From positions 1-64,000 of the forward strand of contig NZ_JAGTUF010000013.1 of NCBI RefSeq assembly GCF_018224925.1: DNA of 64,000 nucleotides. Direction: 5' to 3'. The notes under the pieces were generated by a model, which had not been told where the DNA came from, made no database searches, and worked only from the letters and a program-made list of their open reading frames with translations. Source of the stretch: Magnetospirillum sulfuroxidans (GTDB taxonomy: Bacteria; Pseudomonadota; Alphaproteobacteria; Rhodospirillales; Magnetospirillaceae). Every line of letters begins with the position of its first letter. The stretch's first letter is position 1. A program made the translations under genes and the position numbers. Of the stretch, positions 50,640 to 59,748 are shown piece by piece.

Positions 50640-51065
50640 ATGGGGTTGAACGGGCGCTTTTCCGTGGATTTTCCGCGCCTGACCGCCCGTCAGTTGTTCG
50701 ATATCGCCGCCGATGTCGAAGCCTATCCCAGCTTCATCCCCTGGTGCCGCTCGGCCAAGATCACCGCGACCGATGGCGATATCCGCATGGTGGAAAACCA
50801 TTTCGGCGCCGGCCCGGTGGATTTGCGCTTCGTCACCAAGGCCGAAGCCACGCCGCCGCACCGCCTGATCATCACCAGCGATGACGGCCCGTTCCGCGCC
50901 TTTGCCCTTGATTGGCGCTTCGCCGATGGACAGGTAAGGGCCGAATACCGTATCACCTTGCGCTCACCCTTGTTGCAAGGTCTGGCCAGCCTCGCCATGC
51001 CCGAGGTCGAACGCCGGATCATCACCCAGTTCCGCCACCGTGCCGCCGCCCTGCACGAAGCCTGA
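50640..51065 (+). CDS. RatA/COQ10-like START-family protein
   Basis: A 141-residue SRPBCC (START-type) protein of the RatA/COQ10 group: FSVDFPRLTARQLFDIAADV, then YPSFIPWCRSAKI, are family hallmarks. Members bind ubiquinone or related lipids; E. coli RatA was instead reported to act on ribosomes. In alphaproteobacteria the COQ10 role is more likely (inference). It follows the cNMP-binding gene by two bases. Confidence 0.88.
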   Translation: MGLNGRFSVDFPRLTARQLFDIAADVEAYPSFIPWCRSAKITATDGDIRMVENHFGAGPVDLRFVTKAEATPPHRLIITSDDGPFRAFALDWRFADGQVRAEYRITLRSPLLQGLASLAMPEVERRIITQFRHRAAALHEA

Positions 51066-51081
51066 TTTTCGGAGAACTTCC

Positions 51082-52017
51082 ATGTCCGCCATGCCCGTCG
51101 CCGAATCCCTCGACGCCCCCGAGCGTGAAACCGCCGCCACCTTTCGTCCGGTGGCCGCGGGCATGGAAGAACACGTCAACGTCTATCACCCGGTGCTTGA
51201 TCACGGCTTTATCGCCGTCAAGGATTACATGGGCGATGACCTGTCCATCCTGCAAATGGCCCGTATGAGCTATGGCAAGGGCACCAAGGGGGTGTCCGAC
51301 GATCGCGCCTTGCTGCGCTATCTGATGCGCCATTTCCACACCAGCCCGTTCGAAGGCTGCGTCATCAAGCTGCACGTCAAGCTGCCCATCTTCGTCATGC
51401 GCCAGTGGGTGCGCCACCGCACCGCCTCGCTGAATGAATATTCGGCCCGCTATTCGATCATGCCCGACGAATTCTACATGCCCGAGCCGGCGCAATTGGC
51501 GGTGCAATCCACCGACAACAAGCAAGGGCGCGGTGACAACCTGACCACAGAGCAGGCGAACGAGGTGCTGCGCATTCTCAAAGACGATGCTCAGCGCAAT
51601 TTCTCCAGCTATCACAATCTGCTCAATGTCGATGAAGACGGCGAAGCCATCGACGAGGACCGCGACGGCATCGCCCGTGAACTGGCCCGTATCGGCCTGC
51701 CGCTCTCGACCTATACGCAGATGTACTGGCAGACCAACCTGCACAATCTGATGCATTTCCTGCGTTTGCGCGCCGACCACCATGCCCAGTACGAAATCCG
51801 GATCTATGCGGAAAAGATGCTGGCGATCATGGCCGATTGGGTGCCGGTGACCACCGAGGCCTTCCGCGATTACCAGCTTGAAGCCAGCCGCCTGTCGCGC
51901 ATGGAACTGGGGCTGGTCCGCGACCTGCTGGCCGGCAAGGCCAGCATGGCCGATGCCGAGCGCTATGGCCTGAGCAAGCGCGAAATCCGTGAGTTCAAGG
52001 ACCGCTTCGGCTGCTGA
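51082..52017 (+). CDS. thyX: FAD-dependent thymidylate synthase
   Basis: Makes dTMP from dUMP using FAD and methylene-tetrahydrofolate. 311 residues from the ATG at 51082 with GGAG seven bases upstream. The ThyX signature RHRTASLNEYSARY is at 111-124, with QMARMSYGKGTKG and the C-terminal ADHHAQYEIR segment also present. Its presence suggests the species may lack thyA. Confidence 0.97.
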   Translation: MSAMPVAESLDAPERETAATFRPVAAGMEEHVNVYHPVLDHGFIAVKDYMGDDLSILQMARMSYGKGTKGVSDDRALLRYLMRHFHTSPFEGCVIKLHVKLPIFVMRQWVRHRTASLNEYSARYSIMPDEFYMPEPAQLAVQSTDNKQGRGDNLTTEQANEVLRILKDDAQRNFSSYHNLLNVDEDGEAIDEDRDGIARELARIGLPLSTYTQMYWQTNLHNLMHFLRLRADHHAQYEIRIYAEKMLAIMADWVPVTTEAFRDYQLEASRLSRMELGLVRDLLAGKASMADAERYGLSKREIREFKDRFGC

Positions 52018-52050
52018 CACCAAGGAGATTGGTGTAAGATTTGGGCCTGT

Positions 52051-52108
52051 GGCGCGCCCGTGCCGGGCGGCTCAGGCTTAAGGCGCGCCCGTGCCGGGCG
52101 GCTCAGGC
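52051..52108. repeat. 31-base tandem duplication at the cobT 3' end
   Basis: GGCGCGCCCGTGCCGGGCGG, followed in each copy by CTCAGGC, occurs at 52051-52077 and again at 52082-52108. The second copy contains the cobT stop codon and last residues, so the first is a fresh duplicate of the gene's end. Each copy can form a GCCCG-GCA-CGGGC hairpin between thyX and cobT and may work as a terminator. Confidence 0.8.
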
Positions 52109-53131
52109 GCCGCTGACGCCGGCCTCGGCGAAGGTGGCCATGCCGGTGTGACAGGCCAAGGCGGCGCGGACCACGCCCACCGCCAGCGCCGCGCCCGAGG
52201 CTTCGCCCAGGCGCATGCCCAGATCGAACAAGGCGGTTTTGCCCAAGGCTTCCATCAGCCGGCGATGTCCGGGCTCGGCCGAGGCATGGGCGACGACGCA
52301 ATGGTCCAGCGCGCCGGGACATTCCGCCAGCAACGCCGCCACCGCGGCGGTGCAGACATAACCATCCAACAGTACCGGCACCCGGCGCAGCCGTGCCGCC
52401 AGGGTCGCCCCGGCCATGGCGACCAATTCGCGCCCGCCCAGGCACCGCAAAATATCCAACCCGGCCTGGCCGCCATGACGGGCGACGCCGGCGGCGACCA
52501 CCTGGGTCTTGCGGTCCAGCCCGGCACCGTCGATGCCGGTGCCGCGTCCGGTCCAAAGGGCGGCCTCGCCCCCGAACAAGGCGCACGAAATCGCCGCCGC
52601 CGGAGTGGTGTTGCCAATCCCCATCTCACCGATACACAGCAAATCAGTGTCCGCCGGCACCGCATCCATGCCGGCCAGAAAGGCGGCGACGAATTCCGCT
52701 TCGGTCATTGCCGGCATTTGGGTGAAATCGGCGGTGGGTCGATCAAGTTCCAACGACACCACATCCAATTCGGTGCCGAAAACCGTGCATAATTGGTTGA
52801 TGGCCGCGCCGCCATGCTGGAAATTAGCGACCATCTGCACCGTGACTTCCGGCGGAAAGGCCGACACCCCCAAGGCGGCGACGCCATGATTGCCGGCGAA
52901 GACACGGGCGACCACCTTGTCCAGACGCGGCGGGTGACGCCCCTGCCACGCCGACAGCCAGCGGCCCAATTCCTCGAGACGCCCCAACGAGCCGGCCGGC
53001 TTGGTTAATTGCGGTTCGCGCGCGGACCAGACGGCCACCGCCGCCAAATCTTCTCCGGGCATGGCCGCTAACACAGTGCGAATGTGCGCTACACTAGAAA
53101 TGGACGTATTCAAGGGTATTCTCCACAACAT
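52103..53131 (-). CDS. cobT: nicotinate-nucleotide--dimethylbenzimidazole phosphoribosyltransferase
   Basis: Activates dimethylbenzimidazole for cobalamin assembly. About 342 residues. It has LTKPAGSLGRLEELG (N-terminal motif), VFAGNHGVAALGVSAFPPEVT, GEMGIGNTTPAAA and, near the end, TGMATFAEAGV with the catalytic glutamate region. The ATG at 53131 has no good ribosome binding site, while a TTG at 53113 has GGAG seven bases upstream and is a plausible true start. It is divergent from cobS. Confidence 0.95.
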   Translation of the reverse strand: MLWRIPLNTSISSVAHIRTVLAAMPGEDLAAVAVWSAREPQLTKPAGSLGRLEELGRWLSAWQGRHPPRLDKVVARVFAGNHGVAALGVSAFPPEVTVQMVANFQHGGAAINQLCTVFGTELDVVSLELDRPTADFTQMPAMTEAEFVAAFLAGMDAVPADTDLLCIGEMGIGNTTPAAAISCALFGGEAALWTGRGTGIDGAGLDRKTQVVAAGVARHGGQAGLDILRCLGGRELVAMAGATLAARLRRVPVLLDGYVCTAAVAALLAECPGALDHCVVAHASAEPGHRRLMEALGKTALFDLGMRLGEASGAALAVGVVRAALACHTGMATFAEAGVSGA

Positions 53132-53198
53132 ATTGCGCGGGCGCGGTGCTCCGTCCTATAACCCATCCATCGTCCGCCGTCACCAAAGATGAACTGCC

Positions 53199-53978
53199 GT
53201 GAGCCAAACCAATTCTTCCGCCACCGGTTGGCGCGGCCTTGTCGCCGACGCCCATCTGGCCCTGGTCTTCCTGACCCGATTGCCGCTGCCCGAGAGCGGC
53301 CCTTACCAGCCCGGCGCCCTGGCGCGGGCCATGCGCTTGTTTCCGCTGGCCGGGGCGGTAATCGGCCTGTGCGGCGGCGCCGTTTTCGCCGCCGCCGCTT
53401 TGGTCTTGCCGCCGCTCTTGGCCGCCTTGCTGGCGCTGCTGACCACCCTTGTGCTCACCGGGGCCTTGCACGAAGACGGTCTGGCCGACACCGCCGACGG
53501 GCTGGGGGCCAGGGGCGATCGCGACCACCGGCTTGAGGTCATGCGGGATTCCCGCTCGGGCGCTTATGGCGTGCTGGCCATCGTCTTTTCCATCGCCTTG
53601 CGCGCCGCCGCCCTGGCCGCCGCCCCCTCCGCCCTGGCCGGGCTGGGGGCTTGCGTCGCGGCGGCGGCGTTGTCGCGCGCCATGATTCCCGCCGTCATGC
53701 AGATTCTGCCGCCGGCCCGCACCGATGGCCTTGGCGCCGGGGCCGGGATGCCCCATGCCGGTATCGCCGCCAGCGCCGGGGTGCTGGGCTGCGTCATCGC
53801 CGCCATCGGCGCCGGGATGGCCGCCCCGGTGGCGATCATCGCCGCCATTGCCGCCAGCGCCGCCATGGCTTGGCTGGCTCGGCGCTGGTTCGGCGGGTTC
53901 ACCGGCGATATCTTGGGCGCCACCCAGCAACTTGCCGAAATCGCCATCCTGATCGCTCTGGCTGGAACCTGGTCATGA
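53199..53978 (+). CDS. cobS: adenosylcobinamide-GDP ribazoletransferase
   Basis: The last step of cobalamin assembly, in the inner membrane. 259 residues from GTG. It has LVFLTRLPLP (near 20), TGALHEDGLADTADGLG with the metal-binding acidic residues, and HRLEVMRDSRSGAYGVLAIV. Several Ala/Leu-rich membrane segments follow. Its stop overlaps the next gene's ATG by four bases (ATGA). Confidence 0.96.
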   Translation: MSQTNSSATGWRGLVADAHLALVFLTRLPLPESGPYQPGALARAMRLFPLAGAVIGLCGGAVFAAAALVLPPLLAALLALLTTLVLTGALHEDGLADTADGLGARGDRDHRLEVMRDSRSGAYGVLAIVFSIALRAAALAAAPSALAGLGACVAAAALSRAMIPAVMQILPPARTDGLGAGAGMPHAGIAASAGVLGCVIAAIGAGMAAPVAIIAAIAASAAMAWLARRWFGGFTGDILGATQQLAEIAILIALAGTWS

Positions 53979-54583
53979 AGAACTCCGTCACACGGTGGTG
54001 GCTGGTCCGCCACGGCCCCGTACCTTGTCCGCATGGTCGCATCCACGGCCAGTTGGACGTTTCTTGCGATGTTTCCGACGATGAGGATTTCCGCCAATTG
54101 GCCCAGCGGATCCCGTCCCATGCGTTGCTGGTGGAAAGCGGTCTGATGCGTTGCCGCCAAACCTCGGGGGCTTTGGAAGCCGCGGGCCTGGTCTTGCCGC
54201 CGCCGCTGATCGAACCCGATCTGATGGAACAGAATTTCGGCCGCTGGCAGGGCCGCTCATGGACCGATCTGACGCTGGACAAGGAACCGGAACTGGCCGA
54301 TTTCTGGCGTGATCCCGCCCATACCGCCCCCCCTGGCGGCGAAAGCTTCGCCGAAATCTGCCTGCGGGTCAAAGACACCCTGGCCCGGCTGTCCCTGATC
54401 CATGGCGATCGCGATATCTTGGCGGTGATCCATGCCGGCGCCATCCGCGCCGCCCTGGCCGTGGCCTTGGGTCTGGACCCGTCCCAAGCCTTGCGCTTCG
54501 CCGTGCAGCCGCTGTCGCTCACTCGCCTGGACGCCACCGCCGATGGCTGGCGGGTGGAATGCGTCAACGTCACCGCCCCTTAA
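53975..54583 (+). CDS. cobC: histidine phosphatase, alpha-ribazole phosphatase-like (CobC)
   Basis: A 202-residue phosphoglycerate-mutase-type phosphatase. The catalytic histidine is in LVRHGPVPCPHGRIHG (about residue 13), with later residues in MEQNFGRWQGR and AVIHAGAIRAAL. By position after cobS it should remove the 5'-phosphate in the lower ligand pathway. Family members are easily confused, so the role rests on context. Confidence 0.88.
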   Translation: MKNSVTRWWLVRHGPVPCPHGRIHGQLDVSCDVSDDEDFRQLAQRIPSHALLVESGLMRCRQTSGALEAAGLVLPPPLIEPDLMEQNFGRWQGRSWTDLTLDKEPELADFWRDPAHTAPPGGESFAEICLRVKDTLARLSLIHGDRDILAVIHAGAIRAALAVALGLDPSQALRFAVQPLSLTRLDATADGWRVECVNVTAP

Positions 54584-54693
54584 TGGTCCGATCCAGACAA
54601 AAGGTTGAGTGCGCCACCCCGCCGCCTTAGACCCATTCCAACCCTTGCCCTTCCTCCGTCCCGACCGTACCTTGGGCAACCAGGAGGATCCCC

Positions 54694-55539
54694 ATGACCA
54701 AATTCACCGGTACCGACAGCTATATCGCCACCCCCGACCTGATGATCGCCGTCAACGCCGCCTTGACGCTGGAACGGCCGTTGCTGATCAAGGGCGAGCC
54801 CGGCACCGGCAAGACGGTATTGGCCCAGGAAGTGGCCAAGGCGCTGAATCGGCCGCTGATTTCCTGGCACGTCAAATCCACCACCAAGGCGCAGCAAGGT
54901 CTGTACGAATACGATGCGGTGGCGCGACTGCGCGATTCGCAATTGGGCGATCCGCGCGTGCACGACATTGGCAATTACATCGTCAAGGGCAAGCTGTGGC
55001 AGGCCTTTGACACTGATCCGTGCCCAATCTTGCTGATCGACGAGGTCGACAAGGCCGACATCGAATTCCCCAACGATCTGTTGCTGGAACTCGACCGCAT
55101 GGAGTTCCACGTCTACGAAACCCGTCAAGTGGTCAAGGCGGCGAAACGGCCGTTGGTCATCATCACCTCCAACAACGAGAAGGAACTGCCCGACGCCTTT
55201 TTGCGCCGCTGCTTCTTCCACTACATCCGTTTCCCCGACCGCGACACCATGCAGCGCATCGCCGAGGTGCATTATCCCGGCATCAAGCCCGCGCTGTTGC
55301 ATCAGGCCCTGACCGTGTTCTTTGACGTGCGCGAGGTGCCGGGGCTGAAGAAAAAGCCGTCGACCTCGGAATTGCTGGATTGGATCAAGCTGTTGCTGGC
55401 CGAAGACCTGTCGCCGGACGAATTGCGCGACAAGGACGCCAAAAACCTGATCCCCAAGCTGCATGGGGCGCTGCTGAAGAACGAGCAGGATATCCATTTG
55501 TTCGAGCGGCTGGCCTTCATGAACCGTCGGGGTTCATAA
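54694..55539 (+). CDS. MoxR-type AAA ATPase
   Basis: A 281-residue AAA+ ATPase of the MoxR class. Walker A GEPGTGKT (about 32-39), Walker B ILLIDEVDKAD (about 108-118), and sensor region VIITSNNEKELPDAFLRRC. Such ATPases work with a VWA protein to insert cofactors or assemble complexes; the VWA partner is encoded 4 bases downstream. In this type the pair resembles CoxD/CoxE of CO dehydrogenase maturation, but no cox structural genes are nearby. Confidence 0.92.
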   Translation: MTKFTGTDSYIATPDLMIAVNAALTLERPLLIKGEPGTGKTVLAQEVAKALNRPLISWHVKSTTKAQQGLYEYDAVARLRDSQLGDPRVHDIGNYIVKGKLWQAFDTDPCPILLIDEVDKADIEFPNDLLLELDRMEFHVYETRQVVKAAKRPLVIITSNNEKELPDAFLRRCFFHYIRFPDRDTMQRIAEVHYPGIKPALLHQALTVFFDVREVPGLKKKPSTSELLDWIKLLLAEDLSPDELRDKDAKNLIPKLHGALLKNEQDIHLFERLAFMNRRGS

Positions 55540-55543
55540 GCCC

Positions 55544-56746
55544 ATGTTCCTGACCCTGTTCCTGGATTTGCGCGCCGCCAAGGTGCCGGTTTCCCTGGGG
55601 GAATATCTGACCCTGCTGGAAGCGGTGGTCCGCGGCGCCGCCGGGTTCAGCGTCGAGGATTTCTATTATCTCGCCCGCGCCATCTTGGTGAAGGACGAAC
55701 GCAATCTCGACAAGTTCGACCGCGTTTTCGCCACCGTGTTCGAGGGCGTGGTGTCGCAAGCCGGCAGTATCGAAGAGTTTTTGGCGCAAATCCCCGAAGA
55801 TTGGCTGCGCGCCCTGGCGGAAAAACTGCTGACTCCTGCGGAAATGGCTGAAATCCAAGCCCTGGGCGGCTTCGACAAGCTGATGGAAACGCTCAAGGAA
55901 CGCTTGGCCGAGCAAAACGAGGAACATCACGGCGGCAATAAGTGGATCGGGACCGGCGGCACTTCGCCGTTTGGCGCCTATGGCTATAACCCGGCCGGGA
56001 TCCGCATCGGCCAAAAAACCAACCGCCACAACCGCGCCGTCAAGGTGTGGGACCGCCGCGAGTTCAAGAATTTGGACGATGGGGTGGAACTGGGCACCCG
56101 CAATTTCCGCATGGCGTTGCGGCGGCTGCGCAAATTCGCCCGCGACGGCGCCGCCACCGAGTTGGATCTGGACGCCACCATCGCCGGCACGGCGCGCTCC
56201 GGCGGTATGCTCGACGTCCATCTGCGGCCCGAACGCCACAACAAGATCAAGGTGTTGCTGTTGCTTGACGTCGGCGGCTCGATGGATTCACACATCCAGA
56301 CCTGTGAGGAATTGTTCTCGGCCGCACGCTCGGAATTCAAGCACCTGGAACATTACTACTTCCACAATTGCCCCTATGGCCATCTGTGGCGCGATAATTC
56401 CCGCCGGTGGGATGACCGCATCGCCACCTGGGACGTCATCCACACCTATCCGCCCGATTGGAAGCTGGTCATCGTCGGCGATGCCTCGATGAGCCCCTGG
56501 GAGATCACCACCCCCGGCGCGGCGGTGGAAGAATGGAACGAGGAAGCGGGCAGCGTATGGATCAACCGATTGCTGACGCAATGGCCGGCGGCCGCCTGGC
56601 TGAACCCGTCGCCCGCCCGGCAATGGTCCTGGACGGAATCCATCGCCATGCTGCATCAGGCCATGGGCGGACGCATGCACGGCCTGACCCTGGAGGGGTT
56701 GGATCAAGCCATGCGCCAACTGAATCGCGGCGCCCCCGGACGCTGA
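55544..56746 (+). CDS. VWA domain protein, CoxE-like
   Basis: A 400-residue partner of the MoxR ATPase. The N-terminal part (FLDLRAAKVPVSLGEYLTLL) is a family marker. The VWA domain in the second half carries VLLLLDVGGSMDSH, a variant of the metal-binding DxSxS motif (DVGGS) usual in this group. It ends in a TESIAMLHQAMGGRMHGLTL segment. Cytoplasmic. A palindromic repeat follows the gene. Confidence 0.9.
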   Translation: MFLTLFLDLRAAKVPVSLGEYLTLLEAVVRGAAGFSVEDFYYLARAILVKDERNLDKFDRVFATVFEGVVSQAGSIEEFLAQIPEDWLRALAEKLLTPAEMAEIQALGGFDKLMETLKERLAEQNEEHHGGNKWIGTGGTSPFGAYGYNPAGIRIGQKTNRHNRAVKVWDRREFKNLDDGVELGTRNFRMALRRLRKFARDGAATELDLDATIAGTARSGGMLDVHLRPERHNKIKVLLLLDVGGSMDSHIQTCEELFSAARSEFKHLEHYYFHNCPYGHLWRDNSRRWDDRIATWDVIHTYPPDWKLVIVGDASMSPWEITTPGAAVEEWNEEAGSVWINRLLTQWPAAAWLNPSPARQWSWTESIAMLHQAMGGRMHGLTLEGLDQAMRQLNRGAPGR

Positions 56747-56770
56747 TCAAACAACCAAGAGGGCGCAGCG

Positions 56771-56797
56771 TCATAGCCGGGCTTGACCCGGCCATGA
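56771..56797. repeat. REP-like palindromic element
   Basis: TCATAGCCGGG-CTTGA-CCCGGCCATGA is an imperfect palindrome (one mismatch in 11-base arms) typical of the extragenic repeats scattered through alphaproteobacterial genomes, whose translation gives AGLDPA or AGSSPAM. It lies between the VWA gene and the convergent secB end and may double as a terminator. Confidence 0.65.
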
Positions 56798-56816
56798 TCC
56801 AAGCAAAAAAGCGGTT

Positions 56817-57278
56817 TTAGGCGTTACCGGCTTGCTGAGTCTCGGCCGCTTCCATGCGGGCGCGGTAAAGCTGCATGAAATCGATGGGCTGGATCATCAG
56901 CGGCGGGAAGGCGCCATCGCGGGTCATGTCGGCGATGATCGAGCGGGCGAACGGGAACAGCAGGCGCGGGCATTCGATCAGCAGCATGGGCTGCACATGC
57001 TCGTCCGGCACGTTCAGGGTGAAGATACCGGCATAGGCCAGTTCGGCGATGAATACCGGCTTGCTTTCCGACAGATGCGCCTCGACCCGCAGGTGCAGCG
57101 TCACCTCATAGGTCTTGTCGGCGATGGCGGCGGCATTGATGTCGACGTGAATCGGAATTTCCGGATTCTGGCCGGCCATTTCACCATAGATCCCCGGCGC
57201 CCCCGGCACTTCGAACGACAGATCCTTAACGTACTGGCCGTTGATGACCATGGGAGGCAGGTTGTTTTCGTCGGACAT
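56817..57278 (-). CDS. secB: protein-export chaperone SecB
   Basis: A SecB tetramer subunit that holds precursors unfolded for SecA. 153 residues from the ATG at 57278, which has AAGGA eight bases upstream (57296 would add six residues). Conserved: YVKDLSFEVPGAP, HVDINAAAIADKTYEVTLHL, and the C-terminal CPRLLFPFARSIIADMTRDG with PIDFMQLY. Normal length. Confidence 0.97.
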   Translation of the reverse strand: MSDENNLPPMVINGQYVKDLSFEVPGAPGIYGEMAGQNPEIPIHVDINAAAIADKTYEVTLHLRVEAHLSESKPVFIAELAYAGIFTLNVPDEHVQPMLLIECPRLLFPFARSIIADMTRDGAFPPLMIQPIDFMQLYRARMEAAETQQAGNA

Positions 57279-57344
57279 CTTCTGGTTCCTTAGCATGGAA
57301 TTCGCGTCTGATCGCCAACCGCTAACACGGATCGCCGGCTGTTT

Positions 57345-57785
57345 CTAGTCCCGGCCGATCCGTTGATCGTCGGGTTCGACCACATGATAGTCGCCATCAA
57401 TGATGGTCGGCCCCGATTGCGGCGGGCCGGCAACGACGAAATGCCGGGCCAACCAAAGCTTCAACAGCCCCCGCACCGGCGGCAGCAACAGCAAAAGGGC
57501 AAGACCGTCGGATAGAAAGCCCGGCAGAATCAACAGGCCACCGGCCAAGGCGACGCACAGACCGTCAAACATTTCCATCACCGGCATTTCGCCGCGATCA
57601 ATCAGCGTCTTGGCCCGCATCATCGTGCGCAATCCCTGCGCCCGCACCAGCATCAACCCGACCAAAGCGCCGACCACCGCCAGCAACACCGCCGCCAGCA
57701 GGCCGACCCATTGGGCGGTCTTGATGAAAACGGCGATTTCCGCCACCGGAATGGCGATCACCGCCACAATTAACAGCCAAGCCAT
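57345..57785 (-). CDS. fxsA: FxsA family membrane protein
   Basis: A 146-residue inner-membrane protein of the FxsA group (named for suppressing F exclusion of phage T7). Three to four hydrophobic segments; IPVAEIAVFIKTAQWVGLLA at the start and LILPGFLSDGLALLLLLPPV in the middle are family hallmarks. It lies next to secB and divergent from the Tim44-like gene, an arrangement I associate with alphaproteobacteria. Function not well known. Confidence 0.9.
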   Translation of the reverse strand: MAWLLIVAVIAIPVAEIAVFIKTAQWVGLLAAVLLAVVGALVGLMLVRAQGLRTMMRAKTLIDRGEMPVMEMFDGLCVALAGGLLILPGFLSDGLALLLLLPPVRGLLKLWLARHFVVAGPPQSGPTIIDGDYHVVEPDDQRIGRD

Positions 57786-57852
57786 GCTTGCTCTTTCCCC
57801 TTTCCGGGCTTATCTGTGACGGTAGCAAACAGCCACAACGCGACGTAGGTCC

Positions 57853-58548
57853 ATGGACGACGGTTTTCACGCCCTCGATATCGTTTTTTTCGCCGTAGTG
57901 GCGGTTTTCCTGATTCTGCGCCTGCGCAGCGTGCTGGGCAAGCGCACCGGCAACGAACGCCCGCCGACACGTTGGAACAATGGCCCCAAACCGGCCACCG
58001 ACAACGTCGTCGATCTGGCGCAGGCCCGCAAGCCGGTCGATGCCGCCGAGCCCGGCATCGCCCCTGCCGGCCCGATCAGCCCGGGCGAGGCCGCCATTTC
58101 GGCCCGCGACCCCAGCTTTTCCGGCGAGACCTTCCTGGCCGGCGCCCGCATGGCCTTCGAGATGATCGTCGCCGCCTATGCCAATGGCGACAAAAAGGCG
58201 TTGCGGCCGTTGCTGGCCGATCAGGTCTATCAGCCGTTCTGCGAAGGCATCGACGCCCGCGCCCGTGCCGGCGAGGATTTGAACTGTGAACTCATGGGCA
58301 TCCGCTCGGCCGAGATCACCGAGGCGCTGCTGGTCGGCACCGTCGCCCAGGTCACCGTGCGCTTCGTCTCCGAACAGATCAACGTGGTCAAGGATTTGGA
58401 CGGCCGCATCCTTGAAGGCGATCCCTCGCGCATCACCCCGGTGATCGATGAATGGACCTTTAGCCGCGACACCCGTTCCAAGGATCCCAACTGGCAATTG
58501 TCGGCGACCCGCGCCATCGCCGACGATCCGGTCGAAGACGAGGCTTAG
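57853..58548 (+). CDS. Tim44/TimA-like adaptor protein
   Basis: A 231-residue protein with one N-terminal membrane helix (DIVFFAVVAVFLILRLRSVLG), a flexible Pro-rich linker, and a C-terminal Tim44-like domain (about 95-225; ANGDKKALRPLLADQVYQPF). Bacterial members are thought to be membrane adaptors. The MltA gene follows 6 bases later, a pairing frequent in this group. Confidence 0.9.
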   Translation: MDDGFHALDIVFFAVVAVFLILRLRSVLGKRTGNERPPTRWNNGPKPATDNVVDLAQARKPVDAAEPGIAPAGPISPGEAAISARDPSFSGETFLAGARMAFEMIVAAYANGDKKALRPLLADQVYQPFCEGIDARARAGEDLNCELMGIRSAEITEALLVGTVAQVTVRFVSEQINVVKDLDGRILEGDPSRITPVIDEWTFSRDTRSKDPNWQLSATRAIADDPVEDEA

Positions 58549-58554
58549 CCCCCG

Positions 58555-59736
58555 ATGAAGCGTCTGGCCGTCCTTTTGCTGGCCGTCCTGGCGGCGTCGT
58601 GCGCGCCGGGATCGCCGCGCCAGCCGCCGCCGCTCCCGCCCGCGCCGCCCACAGCGGCCCCGGATCAATTCGGCCTCATTCCCTCGCAATTCGCCGATCT
58701 GCCCGGCTGGCGCGACGATGCCGCCGCCGCCGTGCTGCCGGCGCTGAACCGCACCTGCGACCGCCTGCTCAAACAGCCCAACGACAAATCGGTGGGCCAG
58801 AACGGCATGGGCGGAACGGTGGCCGATTGGTACACCCCTTGTTCTGCCGCCAGACGCATCGCCGCCACCGACCATGATGGCGCGCGAGTTTTCTTCGAAG
58901 GCTGGTTCACCCCCTTCCTCGCCGTCAACAACGGTTCGGCCGATGGTCTGTTCACCGGCTATTTCGAACCGGAATTGCCGGGATCACGCAGCAAGAAGGG
59001 CAAGTTCGTCGTCCCCATCCTGGGCAAGCCGCGTGATCTGGTGACCCGGCGCGGCGCCGATGGCAGCATGGAAAGCGGCCGGATGGTCGGCGGAAAATTC
59101 GTTCCCTATGCCAGCCGGGCCGAGATCGAAGCGGGGGCCATCGCCACGCAAGCCAGCGCCATCGCCTGGGTGGAAGACCCGGTCGATGCCCATATCCTGC
59201 ATATCCAGGGATCGGGCCGCATCCGTCTTGAGGACGGCAGCGTGTTGCGCCTGGGCGTCGCCGCCACCAACGGCCTGAAATTCGTCGGCATCAGCCGCAT
59301 CTTGCGCGACCGCGGCTTGATCGAAGACGCCTCGATGCCCGGCGTGCGGGCGTGGCTGAAGGCCCACCCCGCCCAGGCCAAGGCGTTGATGGCGGAAAAT
59401 CCCCGCTATGTGTTCTATCAGACCATCAGTGGCGACGGCCCGGTTGGATCGGAAGGAGTGCCGCTGACCGCCGGCCGCTCCATCGCCGTCGATCCGCGCT
59501 ATGTCGCCCTGGGTCTGCCGCTGTTTCTCGATACGGTGGAGCCGTCGGGGCAGCCGCTGCGCCGTCTGGTCATGGCCCAAGATACCGGTGCCGCCATCAA
59601 AGGCCCCGTTCGCGGCGATTTTTTCTGGGGAACCGGGGAAGAAGCCTTCGACAAAGCCGGCCGCATGAAAAGCGGCGGCCGTTATTGGGTATTGCTGCCA
59701 CAGCGACGCTCCCCCAGAATTGCCGGCATCAATTAG
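58555..59736 (+). CDS. mltA: membrane-bound lytic murein transglycosylase A (lipoprotein)
   Basis: Cleaves peptidoglycan glycan strands. 393 residues with a lipoprotein signal (LLAVLAASCAPG, lipid-modified cysteine 16). MltA domain: FFEGWFTPFLAVN, DGLFTGYFEPELPGSRS, VEDPVDAHILHIQGSGRI, and the C-terminal 3D motif VMAQDTGAAIKGPVRGDFFW with its aspartates. It should be anchored in the outer membrane. Confidence 0.96.
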   Translation: MKRLAVLLLAVLAASCAPGSPRQPPPLPPAPPTAAPDQFGLIPSQFADLPGWRDDAAAAVLPALNRTCDRLLKQPNDKSVGQNGMGGTVADWYTPCSAARRIAATDHDGARVFFEGWFTPFLAVNNGSADGLFTGYFEPELPGSRSKKGKFVVPILGKPRDLVTRRGADGSMESGRMVGGKFVPYASRAEIEAGAIATQASAIAWVEDPVDAHILHIQGSGRIRLEDGSVLRLGVAATNGLKFVGISRILRDRGLIEDASMPGVRAWLKAHPAQAKALMAENPRYVFYQTISGDGPVGSEGVPLTAGRSIAVDPRYVALGLPLFLDTVEPSGQPLRRLVMAQDTGAAIKGPVRGDFFWGTGEEAFDKAGRMKSGGRYWVLLPQRRSPRIAGIN

Positions 59737-59748
59737 CGGATCGGATCC

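Noticed and set aside
53132-53198. cobalamin riboswitch upstream of cobS or cobT
   Set aside because: The gap is too short and lacks the expected B12-box elements.
56458-56820. plus-strand frame ending VIAGLDPAMIQAKKRF
   Set aside because: Comes from the REP-like palindrome and overlaps the VWA gene in another frame.
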